Of a DNA stretch of 64,000 nucleotides, positions 49,885 through 63,702 are shown piece by piece. The notes beneath the pieces are model-generated. The model ran no database searches and was not told the DNA's origin. It worked only from the letters and a program-made list of their open reading frames with translations. A program made the position numbers and the translations under genes. Position 1 is the stretch's first letter, and each line of letters begins with the position of its first letter. Source of the stretch: Patiria miniata (Eukaryota; Echinodermata; Asteroidea; Valvatida; Asterinidae); the NCBI RefSeq assembly GCF_015706575.1, contig NW_024037052.1, positions 1 to 64,000 on the forward strand. Reading direction: 5' to 3'.

Positions 49885-51014
49885 GTCCACCGTGTGTTCG
49901 CACAGTGGCGGTTTACAATGTGAAAATGTCACAGTGTTTTCACAGTGTTCTCAGTGGACCAGCACTGTGAAATTATCACGGTGAGTTCACAGTGTTATCA
50001 CACAGTGACGGTTCACAGTCTGAACCTGTCACAGTGTGTTCACAGTGTGCTCTAAATGTGGACCAACACTGACAAAATCACAAAGAGTCCACAGTGTGTT
50101 CACACAGTGGCCGTTCACAGTGTGAACCTGTCACAGTGTGTGGACCAATTGTTCAAATCACACATCATTCACACAGTTTTCATAGTCTGGGAATGGTCAC
50201 AATGTGAAATGGTCACCATGTGAACACAGTGTGATCTCAGTGTGTTTTCTGTGTGGACCAACTATGTTCAAATCACACACCATTCACACAGTTCTCATAG
50301 TCTGGAAATGGTCACAATGTGAAATGGTCACTGTGTGAACACAGTGTGATCTCAGTGTGTTTTCTATGTGGACCAATCACACATCATTCACACAGTTTTC
50401 ATAGTCTGGGAGATGTCACAATGTGAAATGGTCACCGTGTGAACACAGTGTGATCTCGCTGTGTTTTCTGTGTGGTCAAATACTCCACGATTTCACAGTG
50501 TGTTCACAGAGTGGCAATTCACACTGTGGAATGACCACAGTGTGTTCACAGTGTGTTCTCGGTGTGAACAGACACTGTGGACAATCCACGGTGATTTCAC
50601 AGTGTGTTCAAAGAGTGACAATTCACACTGTGGAATGACCACAGTGTGTTCACAGTGTGTTCTCGGTGTGAACAGACACTGTGGACAATCCACGGTGAAT
50701 TCACAGTGTGTTCACAGAGTGGCAATTCACACTGTGGAATGACTGGGTGTGTTCACAGTGTGTTCTCGGTGTGAACAGACACTGTGGACAATCCACGGTG
50801 AATTCACAGTGTGTTCACAGAGTGGCAATTCACACTGTGGAATGACCACAGTGTGTTCACAGTGTGTTCTCGGTGTGAACAGACACTGTGGCCAATCCAC
50901 GGTGATTTCACAGTGTGTTCACTGTGTGGCAATTCACAGTGTGCAATTTTCACTGTGTGTTCACAGTGTGGTTTCGGTGTGATCATAGTGTGCACACTAT
51001 GACCACACAGATAA
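49885..51014. repeat. Right subterminal array: CACAGTG-rich, partly 104-bp period
   Basis: From about 50491 five copies of a 104-bp unit begin TTTCACAGTGTGTTCACAGA. Before that is a looser array with about 120-130-bp spacing. The word CACAGTGTG is shared with the left array, but the longer units differ, so the two arrays grew separately. Confidence 0.93.
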
Positions 51015-51049
51015 CACACTGTGGTGACTAGGGGGAATTTTCATAAGGG
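51015..51049 (-). repeat. Right terminal inverted repeat, 35 bp
   Basis: Reverse complement of 45311-45345 with one mismatch. Confidence 0.9.
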
Positions 51050-51060
51050 CCAATACATCA

Positions 51061-51240
51061 GATTCGAGCCAGCCAACCGATCCCATTAGCTCAGTGGTCA
51101 AGTGGTAAAACATCTGCACTAGAAAGCAGGAGGTTGTGGGTTCGAGTCCCAACCGAGTGATTTTTTCCAACTTTTACTCAGGAGGTAACACACTGAGTAT
51201 TCAGTGTTTATACATCAATGAAGGGCAAAACCTGATTTGA
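51061..51240 (+). mobile_element. tRNA-derived SINE, family A (right-arm copy)
   Basis: A box TTAGCTCAGTGG, B box GGGTTCGAGTCCC, tail to CAATGAAGGGCAAAACC. This is the clearest full copy of the family in the window. It is a SINE head and not a functional tRNA gene. Confidence 0.85.
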
Positions 51241-51399
51241 CATACATTGTATTAATACTATGATCCACTAGTTTATCTGACCCACAAATACTAAAAATGG
51301 GCCTGATATGGTTGGTATGAGATCTGAGGAGTGTTGGCTTTGCAATGTTTTATCAACCACCCTTTGCCTCAACCATACCGGTATGTAATCTCTACCTAC

Positions 51400-51499
51400 C
51401 TTTTGTGTTAGCAGTAACTCTGTGTTGTGCATTCCTCCGTGTTCTGTTGTTCTGTGGTCTGCTTGGCACTCTGGCTTTTAAACCCCAATATTTCACCCT
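51400..51499 (-). pseudogene. CCDC77: CCDC77 exon E1, right-arm copy, 100 nt, frame broken
   Basis: Same GGGG and CAGAG variants as the left-arm copy, so it would shift frame after exon b. Splice signals intact. No E2 follows on this strand: the next sequence inward is the 5.7-kb element. Confidence 0.65.
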
Positions 51500-53464
51500 C
51501 TGGAAAAAAAAAACCAGACAGGCAAGTAAGAAGAAAACATGAGACGTCTTGGAAATTACAGGTTACACCTTCATATACCTTTGAAATCTGATGGACAGTG
51601 TGTGCAGATATATAATTGTTTGCCAGAATAAAATGCAATGTTCAAAGTTGGGTCAAAAGTCTTCTAATGCCCGACTGTAATTCATTGTAATAAACCAGTT
51701 CTGTATTTCAATGACCTGAGGTCATTTGGGATAACATTGCTGACACGATGTTAGGCGATGTTACGCGCACGACCACTCTGGTGGTAATTTACACACAAGC
51801 GTCGCGCACCCGCATTCATGCGCCTTTGATCGTTCTACTATCCCGAATGACCGGTGACCCATATCGTTGTGCACATAAGCAGTTGAAATACCGAACTGGC
51901 TTATCCATGGCATTCCTTGAGTTGTTTGCTTGTTTGGAAAAGGATGAGACATTTAGGACAACTTGAAGAACTGTTGACACTTAAAATACCCAATACAAGG
52001 GAACTTGACTAGGTTTACTCTTAATAATGTTTAAATGGGGGCAGTTCCGCAGTGTCAGACGTACATTTTGGGCAATTCAACAGTGTATGTAATTGTAGTT
52101 ATAATCACGGGGTAGATTTTAATTCTGATAAAACATATCAGTTAGTCACTAGTTACTTTGATGAGTCAAAGAAGAAATTATTCATCCAACTTTGTTGCTG
52201 TAGTAGAAATTGGCTCAAAACACCGGACGTACTCAGACAAATCAATTTTTTGTATTGTCATCAATTGATTTTCCATTTACAAGTAACAGCCAAACTGTTG
52301 AACTTGTTAGGGAATGTACAACATTTGCTTTTGCTGCAATGTTCAAAATAAGTGCATCTGGGGGATTAGTGTGCTATAAAAAATATTGTTAAAGGGCATG
52401 TACAACATTTGCTTTTGCTGCAATAATCAGAAATAAATGGATTTGGAGGATTAGTATGTTTTAGCAAATATTGTTAAAATGACTTGTTTCACGTTTTGGG
52501 CTTGTAGATGTTGGAAAAACCAAGAAAACCATTCATGTTCTTGTAGTCTGGTTCACAGACCCCATTTAAGATGAAACAGAGAATTTATACACTTTGGGGG
52601 ATTGTAAGATCAGAGAGGCAGTCTAGTAGGCTTGTACCCCTTCAAAGGTGTGTAATCAATTGCACAGAAAACACAGAATAACTAATTATGAAAAATTAGG
52701 AGTAGTTTAAAAAAAAAAAAACAGTTTTCTCCATTGCTGGTCGGCCGACCAGCGTTGGAAAAATACCATTTTTTTTTTTTAAATGTCAGCACACCAGGAG
52801 CCACGATTTTACAGGATGCTTTAGGCTGTCATCCCCTAACAATCCACTAAGGTATTTAGTGATACTTTGTTCATATCGTTTTGTAATATTTGCCAATGTT
52901 GTATCTTCCCTTTAAACTGACCTATTTCACGTTTTGGGTTCGGAAATGCCAGAAAATCTAAGAAATCCAACCATGTTCTTGTGGTCTGGTGACATGAGAC
53001 GTAAGATGAGACGTAGCACTTTGTACACTTTGAGGAAGTTAGGTCAGAGAATCAGTCTAGCAGGCTTGTACCCCTACACAGATGCGTAATTGATTGCAAA
53101 GAAAATGCGGAATGACTAAATATGAATTTTACAGGATGCTTTAGACTGTCATTCACTGACAGTCCAGTAATATATTTCGTCATAATTTGATCATTTCGTT
53201 TTTTGATGTTTGCAATGATGTTGTATCTTCCCTTTTAAATAAACTACATGTCAATAAAATACAGATAATATGCTTCAAATTGATATGTATATTTCTTTTG
53301 TGGCATTTTGGCCATTAAGAATTGTTGGCATTCAGGTTTATAATTCTGTAGAATTGCCCATGGATGGGCGAGGGAATTGATTAACAAATTTTGGCCAAGG
53401 ACATTGACAAATATGAGTCTGCAGCCCCGTTGGTAGAGTTGCCAGTGCGGTGTTACACACTGAC

Positions 53465-53586
53465 CTGCATGTGGATGTCTCTTTTGTGGGTGTTTCTGTG
53501 TGACAATTGCCCGCGTTGATGGTTCTTTGTGGAAGTATGTCACTTCAGGACCTGATGGGCTTGATAATGATAACAGATGCTGGATT
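53465..53586 (-). CDS. CCDC77: CCDC77 exon b, right-arm copy
   Basis: Reverse complement of 30690-30811 with the same splice sites and open frame. I see no coding difference. Confidence 0.88.
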
Positions 53587-54313
53587 CTGTCAAGTACAAA
53601 TCAAATCATTGGAAAAGTTCAAGTTAGTACACCTTTGGTAAATCCAAACTAACAGGGTTTGTTTACTTCCATATCACATTATACGTGTAACTGATTGTAC
53701 ATGTGGGGTATTAAAGCAGCACCAACATTCATACATGTTCATGAATGCATCATCTCTAAACATACTTTTGCACTAGTGTGGAACAAATTGCAATTGCTTA
53801 GTCTAGACAAGGGTTGTGCAAAATATACCGAATATCCAAATATTTGATCATCCACCGAATATCCGAATAGCATTTTATCAAATTGAATTGTTTTTTTAAT
53901 GTGAGCAATGACAAAAAACCGTCCATGATGTGATTTTATGAGTTTAAGTTGAGAGATTTGATTTGTTAAGTCAAACGCCACACTTTACGCAGATGGTTTG
54001 AGAGTTTTCATGAGGAATGTAAGCCCTAATGTGGATCTTCAATATCTGCCAAATGCCAGGTTGTCAGCTAGCTCAAAATCTATATCGATACATTCCAAAT
54101 TATTTCAATGTCATTGGATGATTTTTTTGTTCAAATTCAAGTTCCAATATTCAAAGACTAAATTATTGGAAAAATGCACAACATTAATAGAGACCTGTTT
54201 TGTGAAGCACACCTAGAGAGAACTTGAAGCTCTACCCAGCCCTGCAAACAATGACCTGTACTCTGCCCGCAAGGTTGTCAGTCCGTCATTGCCAATCAAA
54301 GAATCCTCCCCAA

Positions 54314-56665
54314 CAGTCACCATCCATCTGCACAACATACAGATTACAGGTACAATGTATATATACATGTACATGGATTCAATTCAGCCTCAGGACAGGC
54401 AGTAGCACTGCTATTGTGACAAGGTTTTTGCAGTCGCTTTGCCAACCAACCTCTTTGTCGACAACCACTTCAACGATTTGCTACTTCACCGAATAACCAC
54501 TTCGCCTACTTGCCACTCCGTCGAATTACCACTTCGCTGAATGATCACTTCGCCGAATTGCACGCAAACGCACGTACTAACAAGTTTGTTATGGTGTAAA
54601 TCAAGGATTTTCTAATGTTTCTCTTCCCTTTCCTTTGTTTATACTCTGAACATTTTTGCATCTGCTCTCATTGGTTTAGTACACGTTTTCTAATCGAACT
54701 CGTCTTCCATTTACAATTCATTGATGACGTTGCATGTGTGTGTCCTTGATTTACACCATAAAGAAATGCCTACAGACACGTACATGTATGTATGGAGCCA
54801 TAAAAATGAGCTACATGAAAAACTTGGGGTTGTTTTACCCCTTCCTATCCAAACCCATATGAGATTCAACTTTTTTCATTCTATAGTCAACTTGAAACAG
54901 TACTGAAGGGGATGAAGATTTAAAAAGAAAAAAAAAAAAAGTTTCTGAGAATTAACTGTGTGCGACCAAAAACATGGTCACCGTGTACGGACAGTCAATG
55001 ATTAATATATTTTATAAATTCCACTTCTTCACTTTCAAAGTGAATTGAGAGGACAATGTCACATAAACCTAGTAAAAGAAGACACAACAAGTATGAAAAC
55101 CACTTAATATTAAGTACCAGTCAGCTGTTATAATTACCATGAGTTTGTGCATGCGAGCATAATGTGTTAGCAAATACTTTCGGCGAAGTTGTAATTGGGC
55201 AAAGCAGTAATTTGGCTAAGTGGTAATTTGGCTGGTTTCGATCCAACTCGGACCCAAACCAAGTCGGACCCAAGCCAACTCGGACCCAGGCCAACTCGGA
55301 CCCACTACCAACTCGGACCCACGCCAACTCAATCGGACCCACTACCAACTCGGATCCACAACCAACTCGGACCCACTACCAACTCGGACCCATGCATGAC
55401 CAACTCGGACTCATCTTTTACAATCATTTGACAGCGTTTACAATTATTTGACAATTTCATAAAGTTTGTCCACTTATCATCTGTTAATACAGTGATGTTT
55501 TTAAGTATAAACAGTCACCATCCATCTGCACAACATACAGATTACAGGTACATGTACATGGATTCAATTCAGCCTCAGGACAGGCAGTAGCACTGCTATT
55601 GTGACAAGGTTTTTGCAGTCGCTTTGCCAACCAACCTCTTTGTCGACAACCACTTCAACGATTTGCTACTTCACCGAATAACCACTTCGCCTACTTGCCA
55701 CTCCGTCGAATTACCACTTCGCTGAATGACCACTTCGCCGAATTGCACGCAAACGCACGTACTAACAAGTTTGTTATGGTGTAAATCAAGGATTTTCTAA
55801 TGTTTCTCTTCCCTTTCCTTTGTTTATACTCTGAACATTTTTGCATCTGCTCTCATTGGTTTAGTACACGTTTTTTAATCGAACTCGTCTTCCATTTACA
55901 ATTCACTTATGATGTTGCATGTGTGTGTCCTTGATTTACACCATAAAGAAATGCCTACAGACACGTACATGTATGTATGGAGCCATAAAAACGAGCTACA
56001 TGAAAAACTTGGGGTTGTTTTACCCCTTCCTATCCAAACCCATATGAGATTCAACTTTTTTCATTCTATAGTCAACTTGAAACAGTACTGAAGGGGATGA
56101 AGATTTAAAAAGAAAAAAAAAAAGTTTCTGAGAATTAACTGTGTGCGACCAAAAACATGGTCACCGTGTACGGACAGTCAATGATTAATATATTTTATAA
56201 ATTCCACTTCTGCACTTTCAAAGTGAATTGAGAGGACAATGTCACATAAACCTAGTAATAGAAGACACAACAAGTATGAAAACCACTTAATATTAAGTAC
56301 CAGTCAGCTGTTATAATTACCATGAGTTTGTGCATGCGAGCATAATGTGTTAGCAAATACTTTCGGCGAAGTGGTAATTGGGCAAAGCAGTAATTTGGCT
56401 AAGTGGTAATTTGGCTGGTTTCGATCCAACTCGGACCCAAACCAAGTCGGACCCAAGCCAACTCGGACCCAGGCCAACTCGGACCCACTACCAACTCGGA
56501 CCCATGCCAACTCAATCGGACCCACTACCAACTCGGATCCACAACCAACTCGGACCCACTACCAACTCAGACCCATGCATGACCAACTCGGACTTTTACA
56601 ATTATTTGACAATTTCATAAAGTTTGTCCACTTATCATCTGTTAATACAGTGATGCTTTTAAGTA
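54314..56665. repeat. 1.18-kb tandem duplication, right-arm copy
   Basis: Counterpart of 27612-29962 with the same two units (about 54314-55507 and 55509-56665) and inverted array tips. The tandem duplication is therefore older than the inverted duplication, if the latter is real. Confidence 0.85.
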
Positions 56666-57597
56666 TAAATTTTCATTGTAGTTGTCAGGTAAAATATCTG
56701 TATTGCAGCAGTTTGTCGTCGTAAAGCGCATTGAAATGCTTTTTTGAAATGCGCTTTAAAAGTGTAATTAATTATTTATTCTTATTATTTGTTTCCATTG
56801 AAACATATTGCGCTTTAACCAAAAGTAAAATTTAAAATTAAAGTTTAACCAATTATTCATTTTCATATTTGACATCGTTCACGCCATCTTGCTCAATTTA
56901 ACAGCAATTCATTTCATTTTTAATTCAAACCACATAAATTCAAAACAGATCTTCATAGAAAAATAAAATTGGAAAGTATGACATTGAAACATAAACACTT
57001 TCAAACATGACACGATTAATTCAATAAATATAAGTAAACATTATAAGTCATTCAATAAAATAAATAAAGTATAAAACAAAGTCTATTCTAATTTCTACAT
57101 GTACATTTGTATATGTATTTAACAAAAAAAACCACATAAACACCATTGCATACACTGCAAGAAAAACGAAGGTTCCATATTGAACAAAAAAGGTTTATCA
57201 AAAAAGTAAGTTACACGGATTCGTTAAAAAACCCACAAAACTCAAAGCCAGCATGTGAACTAAAAAAAAGATCAACTTATTAAATACCCTACAATTATGA
57301 AATGTCAATCATCAAAAAGGAGTATTGGAGCTCTGGGAAGATTATCCTTCAAGGCCTTACAGGTACATTAGCTGTCTGTATGTTCGACTATGATGTTCCA
57401 TGGGGGAAAAAAGTTAATCAAAAAAGTATAAAAAGTTAAACAGATTCGTAAAAAAAAAAAAAATTAAACAAACTAACAATTACATGAAATGAAAGGTCTA
57501 CATGTATTTCAAATTAATAACTTCCTCACTGAACAACATTTTTGTGACATATTGAAATCCTTCATTGAGTGTGATTTAATTTGGTTTATATTATTTG

Positions 57598-59400
57598 CAG
57601 GGTTGTAGTTGAGACCGCATAGTCCGAGACCGAGACCGAGACCAGCCCCTTCAAGGCGGAGACCAATATGGTCCGAGACCGAGACCGAGACCAAGACCGC
57701 TGATAATAAATAACAATAGTCGAAATAAAAAAACAAGACACGTTATTATAGTTGAAACTTGTAACCTTTCTATTCACAAAGATTACAGACCAAAATTTTG
57801 ACCAGTGGCAGTGTTGACAAATTGATACACGACACGTTACTTGAGCAAAAAGTAGTTATACTTAAGAAATATAATGGGCTGCACCCAATCTTGACAAAAG
57901 TAAAAGTTAAAGGTAGATGTTTCATCTGTTATAGGAACTCGGATCCTAAACTCCACAGTCACCCCTTGGTTTCAGCTATGACTTCTAACGGATATTTAAA
58001 GATGCAATTTTAATTTTACATTGTGCCTCTTTTTTTCCTTAAATAAATATAGGACTTAACTTCTAACAAGACTTGTGTACATGTACTTGATTTTAAAAAA
58101 TGGGAGCTAGAAAATGTTGAATCAATTTTTAAATTTCTGTCATAGAATGTGGACTTGTACATGTAGACCCACAAGTTGTGAGGTGGTAGCCAGTATGTGC
58201 CAGATATGGATTTTTAATTTTTTTCTGAACGGGATTTTAATTTTTGAGGAATAATGGGGTACTTCAAACTGAGCAGCCAGAAAATGGGGTCTCATCATAC
58301 ACTCTCATGGCAACAGTGAGTGGTAACTGGTAAGAGTGTGTGAGTTCAATGCTGGAAAATCAGGTTGAAATATTTACTTTTTCTTCAAAATACTGTCCCA
58401 AATTAAAGAGATCATTGTGTGGGGTCGAAAATATATAACTAATTTGAAGCACCTCATTTATTATCAGAATACAAAATGCAAGTGATTACGCCCACAGGGG
58501 TGGGCTAAACTACACAATCCCCAAAAATGGTTGACCCTTATTGTATAAATTGTTAGAAGTTTATACTTTGCTTTATGTGCCCGACTCAACAGATAAATGC
58601 CGAACTTGTTCCAAATCGTTCAGTGACTGGAACTGCTGCAGCTTTACATGTACTTTGGAGACTTTCCAACGTGCTGTCAAGTCCAAACCGACCGCGATAT
58701 ATAACAAGCTTGATCTACGGGCTAGCAAATGTTTTAACTATTAATTGTACTGAACGAAGTAAACAAAAAGTAATCGATCAAGCTGTAAAAGCTACATATT
58801 GCCGGTCTCAACCCGAGACGAGCCAAAATATCGAGACCAAAGGGGACCTAGCCTCATAAATGTGGCCTATTTACTGGACTGCCTCCGTAAACATAGGCCA
58901 CACATCCACATGTACAAAAATCTTGATTTTCACATTTAGGCTTAGTTTGTAGGTTTTTTTTGCTTTAGAAGCATACTCACCCTCTTTACAGGCTAATCAG
59001 AAAGTGCTGCCTTTTTCAGATGTCTAATTTTTGTGAAATTTCATTTTGAAATTTTGATACACAAACGTGTAAAAATGAATCTGGAAATTTCACGAAAAAT
59101 ATACATCTGAAAAAGGCAGCACTTTCTGATTAGCCTATAAAGAGGGTGAGTATACTTCTAAAGCAAAAAAAACCTACAAACTAAGCCTAAATGTGAAAAT
59201 CAAAATTTGGCTCCGTCGACACGATTTTTGTACATGTGGATGTGTGGCCTATGTTTACGGAGGCAGTCCAGTAAATAGGCCACATTTATGGGGCTAAAGG
59301 GGACCAAGACCGAGACCAAGACCGAGACCACAGCTTCCGAGACCGAGACCAAGACCAGCAAAAAGTGGTCTCGAGACCGGTCTCGAGACCTACAACACTG
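57598..59400. mobile_element. hAT-type element, right-arm copy
   Basis: Counterpart of 24878-26680, ends CAGGGTTGTAG and CTACAACACTG, with the 8-bp duplication (ATTATTTG on this strand) on both sides. The nested MULE-like MITE is at 58849-59296, where one end base has changed (TAGCCTC). Confidence 0.92.
58849..59296. mobile_element. MULE-like foldback MITE, right-arm copy
   Basis: Counterpart of 24982-25429, nested in the hAT copy, with the 9-bp duplication kept. Confidence 0.88.
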
Positions 59401-59627
59401 ATTATTTGGCACACACCCACAAAAAGCAGATGAAAAAGGAAAACATTGCACATATCCATTTCTTCATGTGAATGAGTAATAAGAGTGCAAAATCAATGTA
59501 GTATAATCAAACAACAAAACTAAAAGCCCCATTCTGACCAATATAATTACCGAATATCTTCACTATATAAGCACTATTAAGATGACCTACATGTATAAAT
59601 ATAATCTCTGAAACTAATGATTAAGTC

Positions 59628-59854
59628 ATTGTTGGGTCTGAGTTGGTCGTGCTTGGGTCCGAGTTGGTAGTGGGTCCGAGTTGGTCTTGGGTCCGAGTTG
59701 GTAGTGGGTCCGAGTTGGTAGTGGGTCCGAGTTGGCGTGGGTCCGACTTGGCATGGGTCCGACTTGGTTTGGGTCCGAGTTGACCTGATGCCATTTGGCT
59801 AAGTGGTTATTCGGCGAAGTGGTAATTCAGCAAAGTGACCAACACCCGTGACAA
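59628..59854. repeat. GGGTCCGAGTTGG array, right-arm copy
   Basis: Counterpart of 24424-24650. Confidence 0.8.
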
Positions 59855-59925
59855 GCTCAACACACTAATCCAGATCAGCTATTCACTATGATCCATGCAG
59901 TGCAGAACATTAGCTGAGAGCCTTA

Positions 59926-60129
<204 letters not shown>

Positions 60130-60866
60130 CTAAACAACAAAGAAAGGGACAAGTATTGTTGTGCTACATGTGACTATGATTTGCAAGTTTATGAGTTGTT
60201 CCATTGGAGTAGTGGTAATTTGTACATGTACACACACTGACATAATAATAACCAGAGAAATTTGAAGAAAAAAAACAGTATTGTGATTGAAAACATTGGA
60301 CTATTATTCAAAGTGTTTATTTGAAATCTTATATTTCCCTTTACTTCCTTAATCCAATAACACTTTTACAAAAAGTAACAAATGATGTCACTGTAAAACC
60401 TGGTCTTGAAATTGGTTTAAAAAAAACCCATTTTCTAACATCTAAGGGGAAAAGATACTATAAAGACCAGGGACAACATTACCCATGCAACTACATGTAC
60501 GGGGTCTTGACTGATTGATAGATTGCTGTCGTCTTGGATATGTGTCAGAGCAAAATGGGGAATTTTTGTGGGTCATTTTTGGCAGAGTTGGGACAAACTT
60601 GACCTATTTAGTTTGTGTACATGTAGGTTACTCAGTATGTAAAGAATGTAAATGTGTATGAGAGTCCCAAAACTTAAGGTATCCATATCGTGCAAAAGTT
60701 TGTGCTGCATAATAAAACCAGTGTGAATCAAATTTGCAAGCTTCTTACTCACTACAGTTTCTTCAATAATCCCCCAAACTTCTGCCTCGCAAAGTTGCTG
60801 TTGTGAGCATTGCATCACCAAAAATTCAGCTTTTAATTCTAATTTTGCAGAGAGTTATCGAAATCC

Positions 60867-61683
60867 TAGCCCGACTGCGTCTGGCCGTACAGTACTATCG
60901 CAAGCTCTGTAGTACGGCCAGACGCCCAATGCTTCCACAGAGACTGAATTTTTTTGGCCGCTGATGTAGCGATTTTGCTACAGATTTCGATCAAGATTAT
61001 CTTTTCATCCAGGACACAAATTCCAAAGTTAAGGTTCTTAGTCGTAGAGCAACTCATACCTTTTCGAAAAAACGTTCTTTTGTCTCAATATTTTCATCCA
61101 TCTGGCCAAAAGCCGACTTTTCAGTCATCATCTTCCACAAACATCGTCCCGAAAATGCTCCCCCATGCGATTTCAAAATGGCGGCCGCGCTGTAATGTAT
61201 GCATTATGCGAGCGCGCTTGGGCAAGATAATGAATATGCATTATTTAGTTCATGACCTCGTGTTTGTATGGCCAGCCGCGCCGAGTGTCCGACAAACGTC
61301 ATAAACTATGATGCATATTCATTACCTTGCCCAAGCGCACTCGCATAATGCATACATTACAGCGCGGCCGCCATTTTGAAATCGCAAGGGGGAGCATTTT
61401 CGGGACGATATTTGTGGAAGATGACTGAAAAGTCGGCTTTTGGCCAGATGGATGAAAATATTGAGACAAAAGAACGTTTTTTCGAAAAGGTATGAGTTGC
61501 TCTACGACTAAGAACCTTAACTTTGGAAATTTGTGTCCTGGATGAAAAGATAATCTCGATCGAAATCTGTAGCAAAATCGCTACATCAGCGGCCAAAAAA
61601 ATTCAGCCTCTGTGGAAGCATTGGGCGTCTGGCCGTACTACAGAGCTTGCGATAGTACTGTACGGCAAGACGCAGTCGGGCTA
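60867..61683. mobile_element. MULE-like foldback element, 817 bp, right-arm copy
   Basis: Counterpart of 22349-23165 with TAGCCCGACTG ends and the 9-bp duplication. Confidence 0.85.
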
Positions 61684-61894
61684 TCGAAATCCATACGTGA
61701 GACATCACGTTGATGTGTACTGCAATGCATTGTGCAAAAAGACTCCTCAGCTATAACATTATTATCGTGTAGATAAAACAGCGCCCTCTTGTTGATCTGA
61801 GTGAATGCAAAATGTTTCATTTTTTAACAGAGGGCGCTATGTTCATTTGGCCATCGAATAAAAAACAAGTTAGCTGCAAGGCTCTACATACACC

Positions 61895-62326
61895 GGGGGT
61901 CAGACAAGACGACCGTTGAGACAACTCGACTCGGGACAAGTCACCCGTTGAGACAACTCGACCGTTGAGACAACTCGACCGTATGTGCGATAAATGGAAA
62001 GACAAGTCGACCGTTGAGACAAGTCGCCTTGCATGTTTTTGGGCCTAGTTTAGGGGATAGTACCGGGGATTTTGACGGCGGCTGATCGCCGTTTGGGAGT
62101 TATGACACATAATAGAGCAGAGCCGATATAGCGCAGCGTGATTGTCCTTGCACATCGTTCGAATTTGCCGGGCCTGTGCGCGCATCTCCGGTCAACCGTG
62201 TGGCCGTACCGTGCACGTGCCGTGCACGTTAGCTGTCTCAACGGTCGAGTTGTCCCGAGTCGAGTTGTCTCAACAGCCGACTTGTCCCGAGTCGAGTTGT
62301 CTCAACGGTCGACTTGTCTGACATTC
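61895..62326. mobile_element. GTTGAGACAA-tipped foldback element, right-arm copy
   Basis: Counterpart of 21706-22137 with the same inverted tip arrays. Confidence 0.75.
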
Positions 62327-62670
62327 CATACACCTACCCAGAATACATTGGGAATCAAACACACATTTCCAGAGCATGGGGATTGACGTTGATGCATGGT
62401 TTTTGAACTGCCAAAAACTTGCCTTAAAATTGGATTTAAGGTCTCAAATTTCGCAGGTGACATGCTTGCAACTATATCATTTTAATGTATGTGTTGTGTG
62501 GGCATTAATTAGCCTGCCTAATGGTGAGTAAAAAAACGTCAGTAGTAATTTTGCACGTTTTTATGCACTCACGGTCATGACGGTCCCAGTCTGAGTAAAT
62601 TTGTGAGTAGCCTACCAAAAAGTACCAAATACATTCATTCAAATATGACTGTCTACCCAAAAGTCGGCAC

Positions 62671-63414
62671 AATTGCAGAATACCCCGCCACTCGATCTAT
62701 CCACCTCGTAGCCGGCTACGAGGTCACGGCTGATTGACCTCAATAAACATTCTCAGCGCTACTTGTATGTACTATGCCGAGTATGCGTCATGCTCCAGGG
62801 CGGAGTCCATTGCACTCCCACTTTGTGACCGCGTAGCCACCAACAGGGTAGTTGGTTTGGACTTAGAATTTTTTCAGCAACTCCCATTCCTTTTGTGTTG
62901 CTTCGTTCTCAAGCATATTCAAGGGGACTCCCACTCCGTAGCCTCGTAGCCGCCAACAGGGTGGTTGGTTTGGACTTAGAATTTTGTTCAGCAACTCTCA
63001 TTCATTTTGTGTTGCTTCATTCTCAAATAATGGACCCCCACTCAGGGTAATCCTTACTTTTAGGACACCTCTATTTTTTACGAGTTCTGTTCAAAACTGA
63101 CTTTTGCAGATGTCTGTCCAGTACCAAAGTGACTTTTGCAGGCTAAAGCAGTCTTTAGAAGTCAAGAAGGTGTCATTGCCAATTGTTCAGATGTGCCAAG
63201 AAGTATCAGAATGTCAATTTTGAGTGTCATTTAGTCAACTGTTTTGGTGAGTCTTTCCCTTCCTATATAGGAACGGGGTCCTAAAAGTAAGGATTACCCC
63301 ACTCAGTATCCGCGTAGCTGGCAATGGACTTGAATTGTTTCTTTTGCAGTGATTCCAACCTCGTAGCCAGTGATTTTAGGGGTGTATTTCCGAGTGGCGG
63401 GGTATTCTGCAATT
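62671..63414. mobile_element. 24-bp-TIR element with nested MITE, right-arm copy
   Basis: Counterpart of 20618-21361. The nested GGTAATCC-ended MITE is at 63046-63298 with its 8-bp duplication. Confidence 0.75.
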
Positions 63415-63702
63415 ACTCCCAAAAGTCTTCTTTTGATTGTAAAGGTGATTTTTTTAGCAATGAAAAACATTTTTGACTCTAATTTGATCAAAACAAAACA
63501 GGGGCCCTCCACTACACGATCGCCGAATTTCCAGTCGGCCAGTCTCCTCCATAGGCCTACACAATCGCGGAAGTGGCGTCAGGTTGTAACTTGCAACATT
63601 CTTTCCTAACTAGACATCTAAAAGTGTGGAATTTAACATTTCTAAAAAGTGGTTCAGAAGTATTTACACATCTTATTCTAATCTTAGGAAATGTTATCCT
63701 AC

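Larger units (their letters stand above)
45311..51049. mobile_element. 5.7-kb element: 35-bp TIRs, CACAGTG-rich subterminal arrays, gene-like cargo
   Basis: Both ends begin CCCTTATGAAAATTCCCC and continue to CACCACAGTGTG: 35 bp with one mismatch. Inside each end lies more than 1 kb of repeats built on CACAGTGTG, then 3.3 kb of single-copy DNA with promoter-like, exon-like and polyadenylation signals on the minus strand. No transposase is seen, so it would be non-autonomous. No target duplication is found: the left flank stops at ACCACTT and the right flank starts CCAATAC. These are two points 50 bp apart in the same SINE, present in opposite orientations. The element therefore sits exactly at the centre of the inverted duplication. 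CCCT ends recall piggyBac, but the TTAA duplication expected there is absent. Confidence 0.75.

Noticed and set aside
45346-51014. CRISPR array
   Set aside because: The repeats lack unique spacers of constant length, and the DNA is eukaryotic.
45311-51049. piggyBac assignment from the CCCT ends
   Set aside because: No TTAA flanks and no transposase; only four matching end bases.
33037-51240. tRNA genes at A-box and B-box sequences
   Set aside because: They are repeated heads of SINEs with degenerate tRNA folds and conserved non-tRNA tails.
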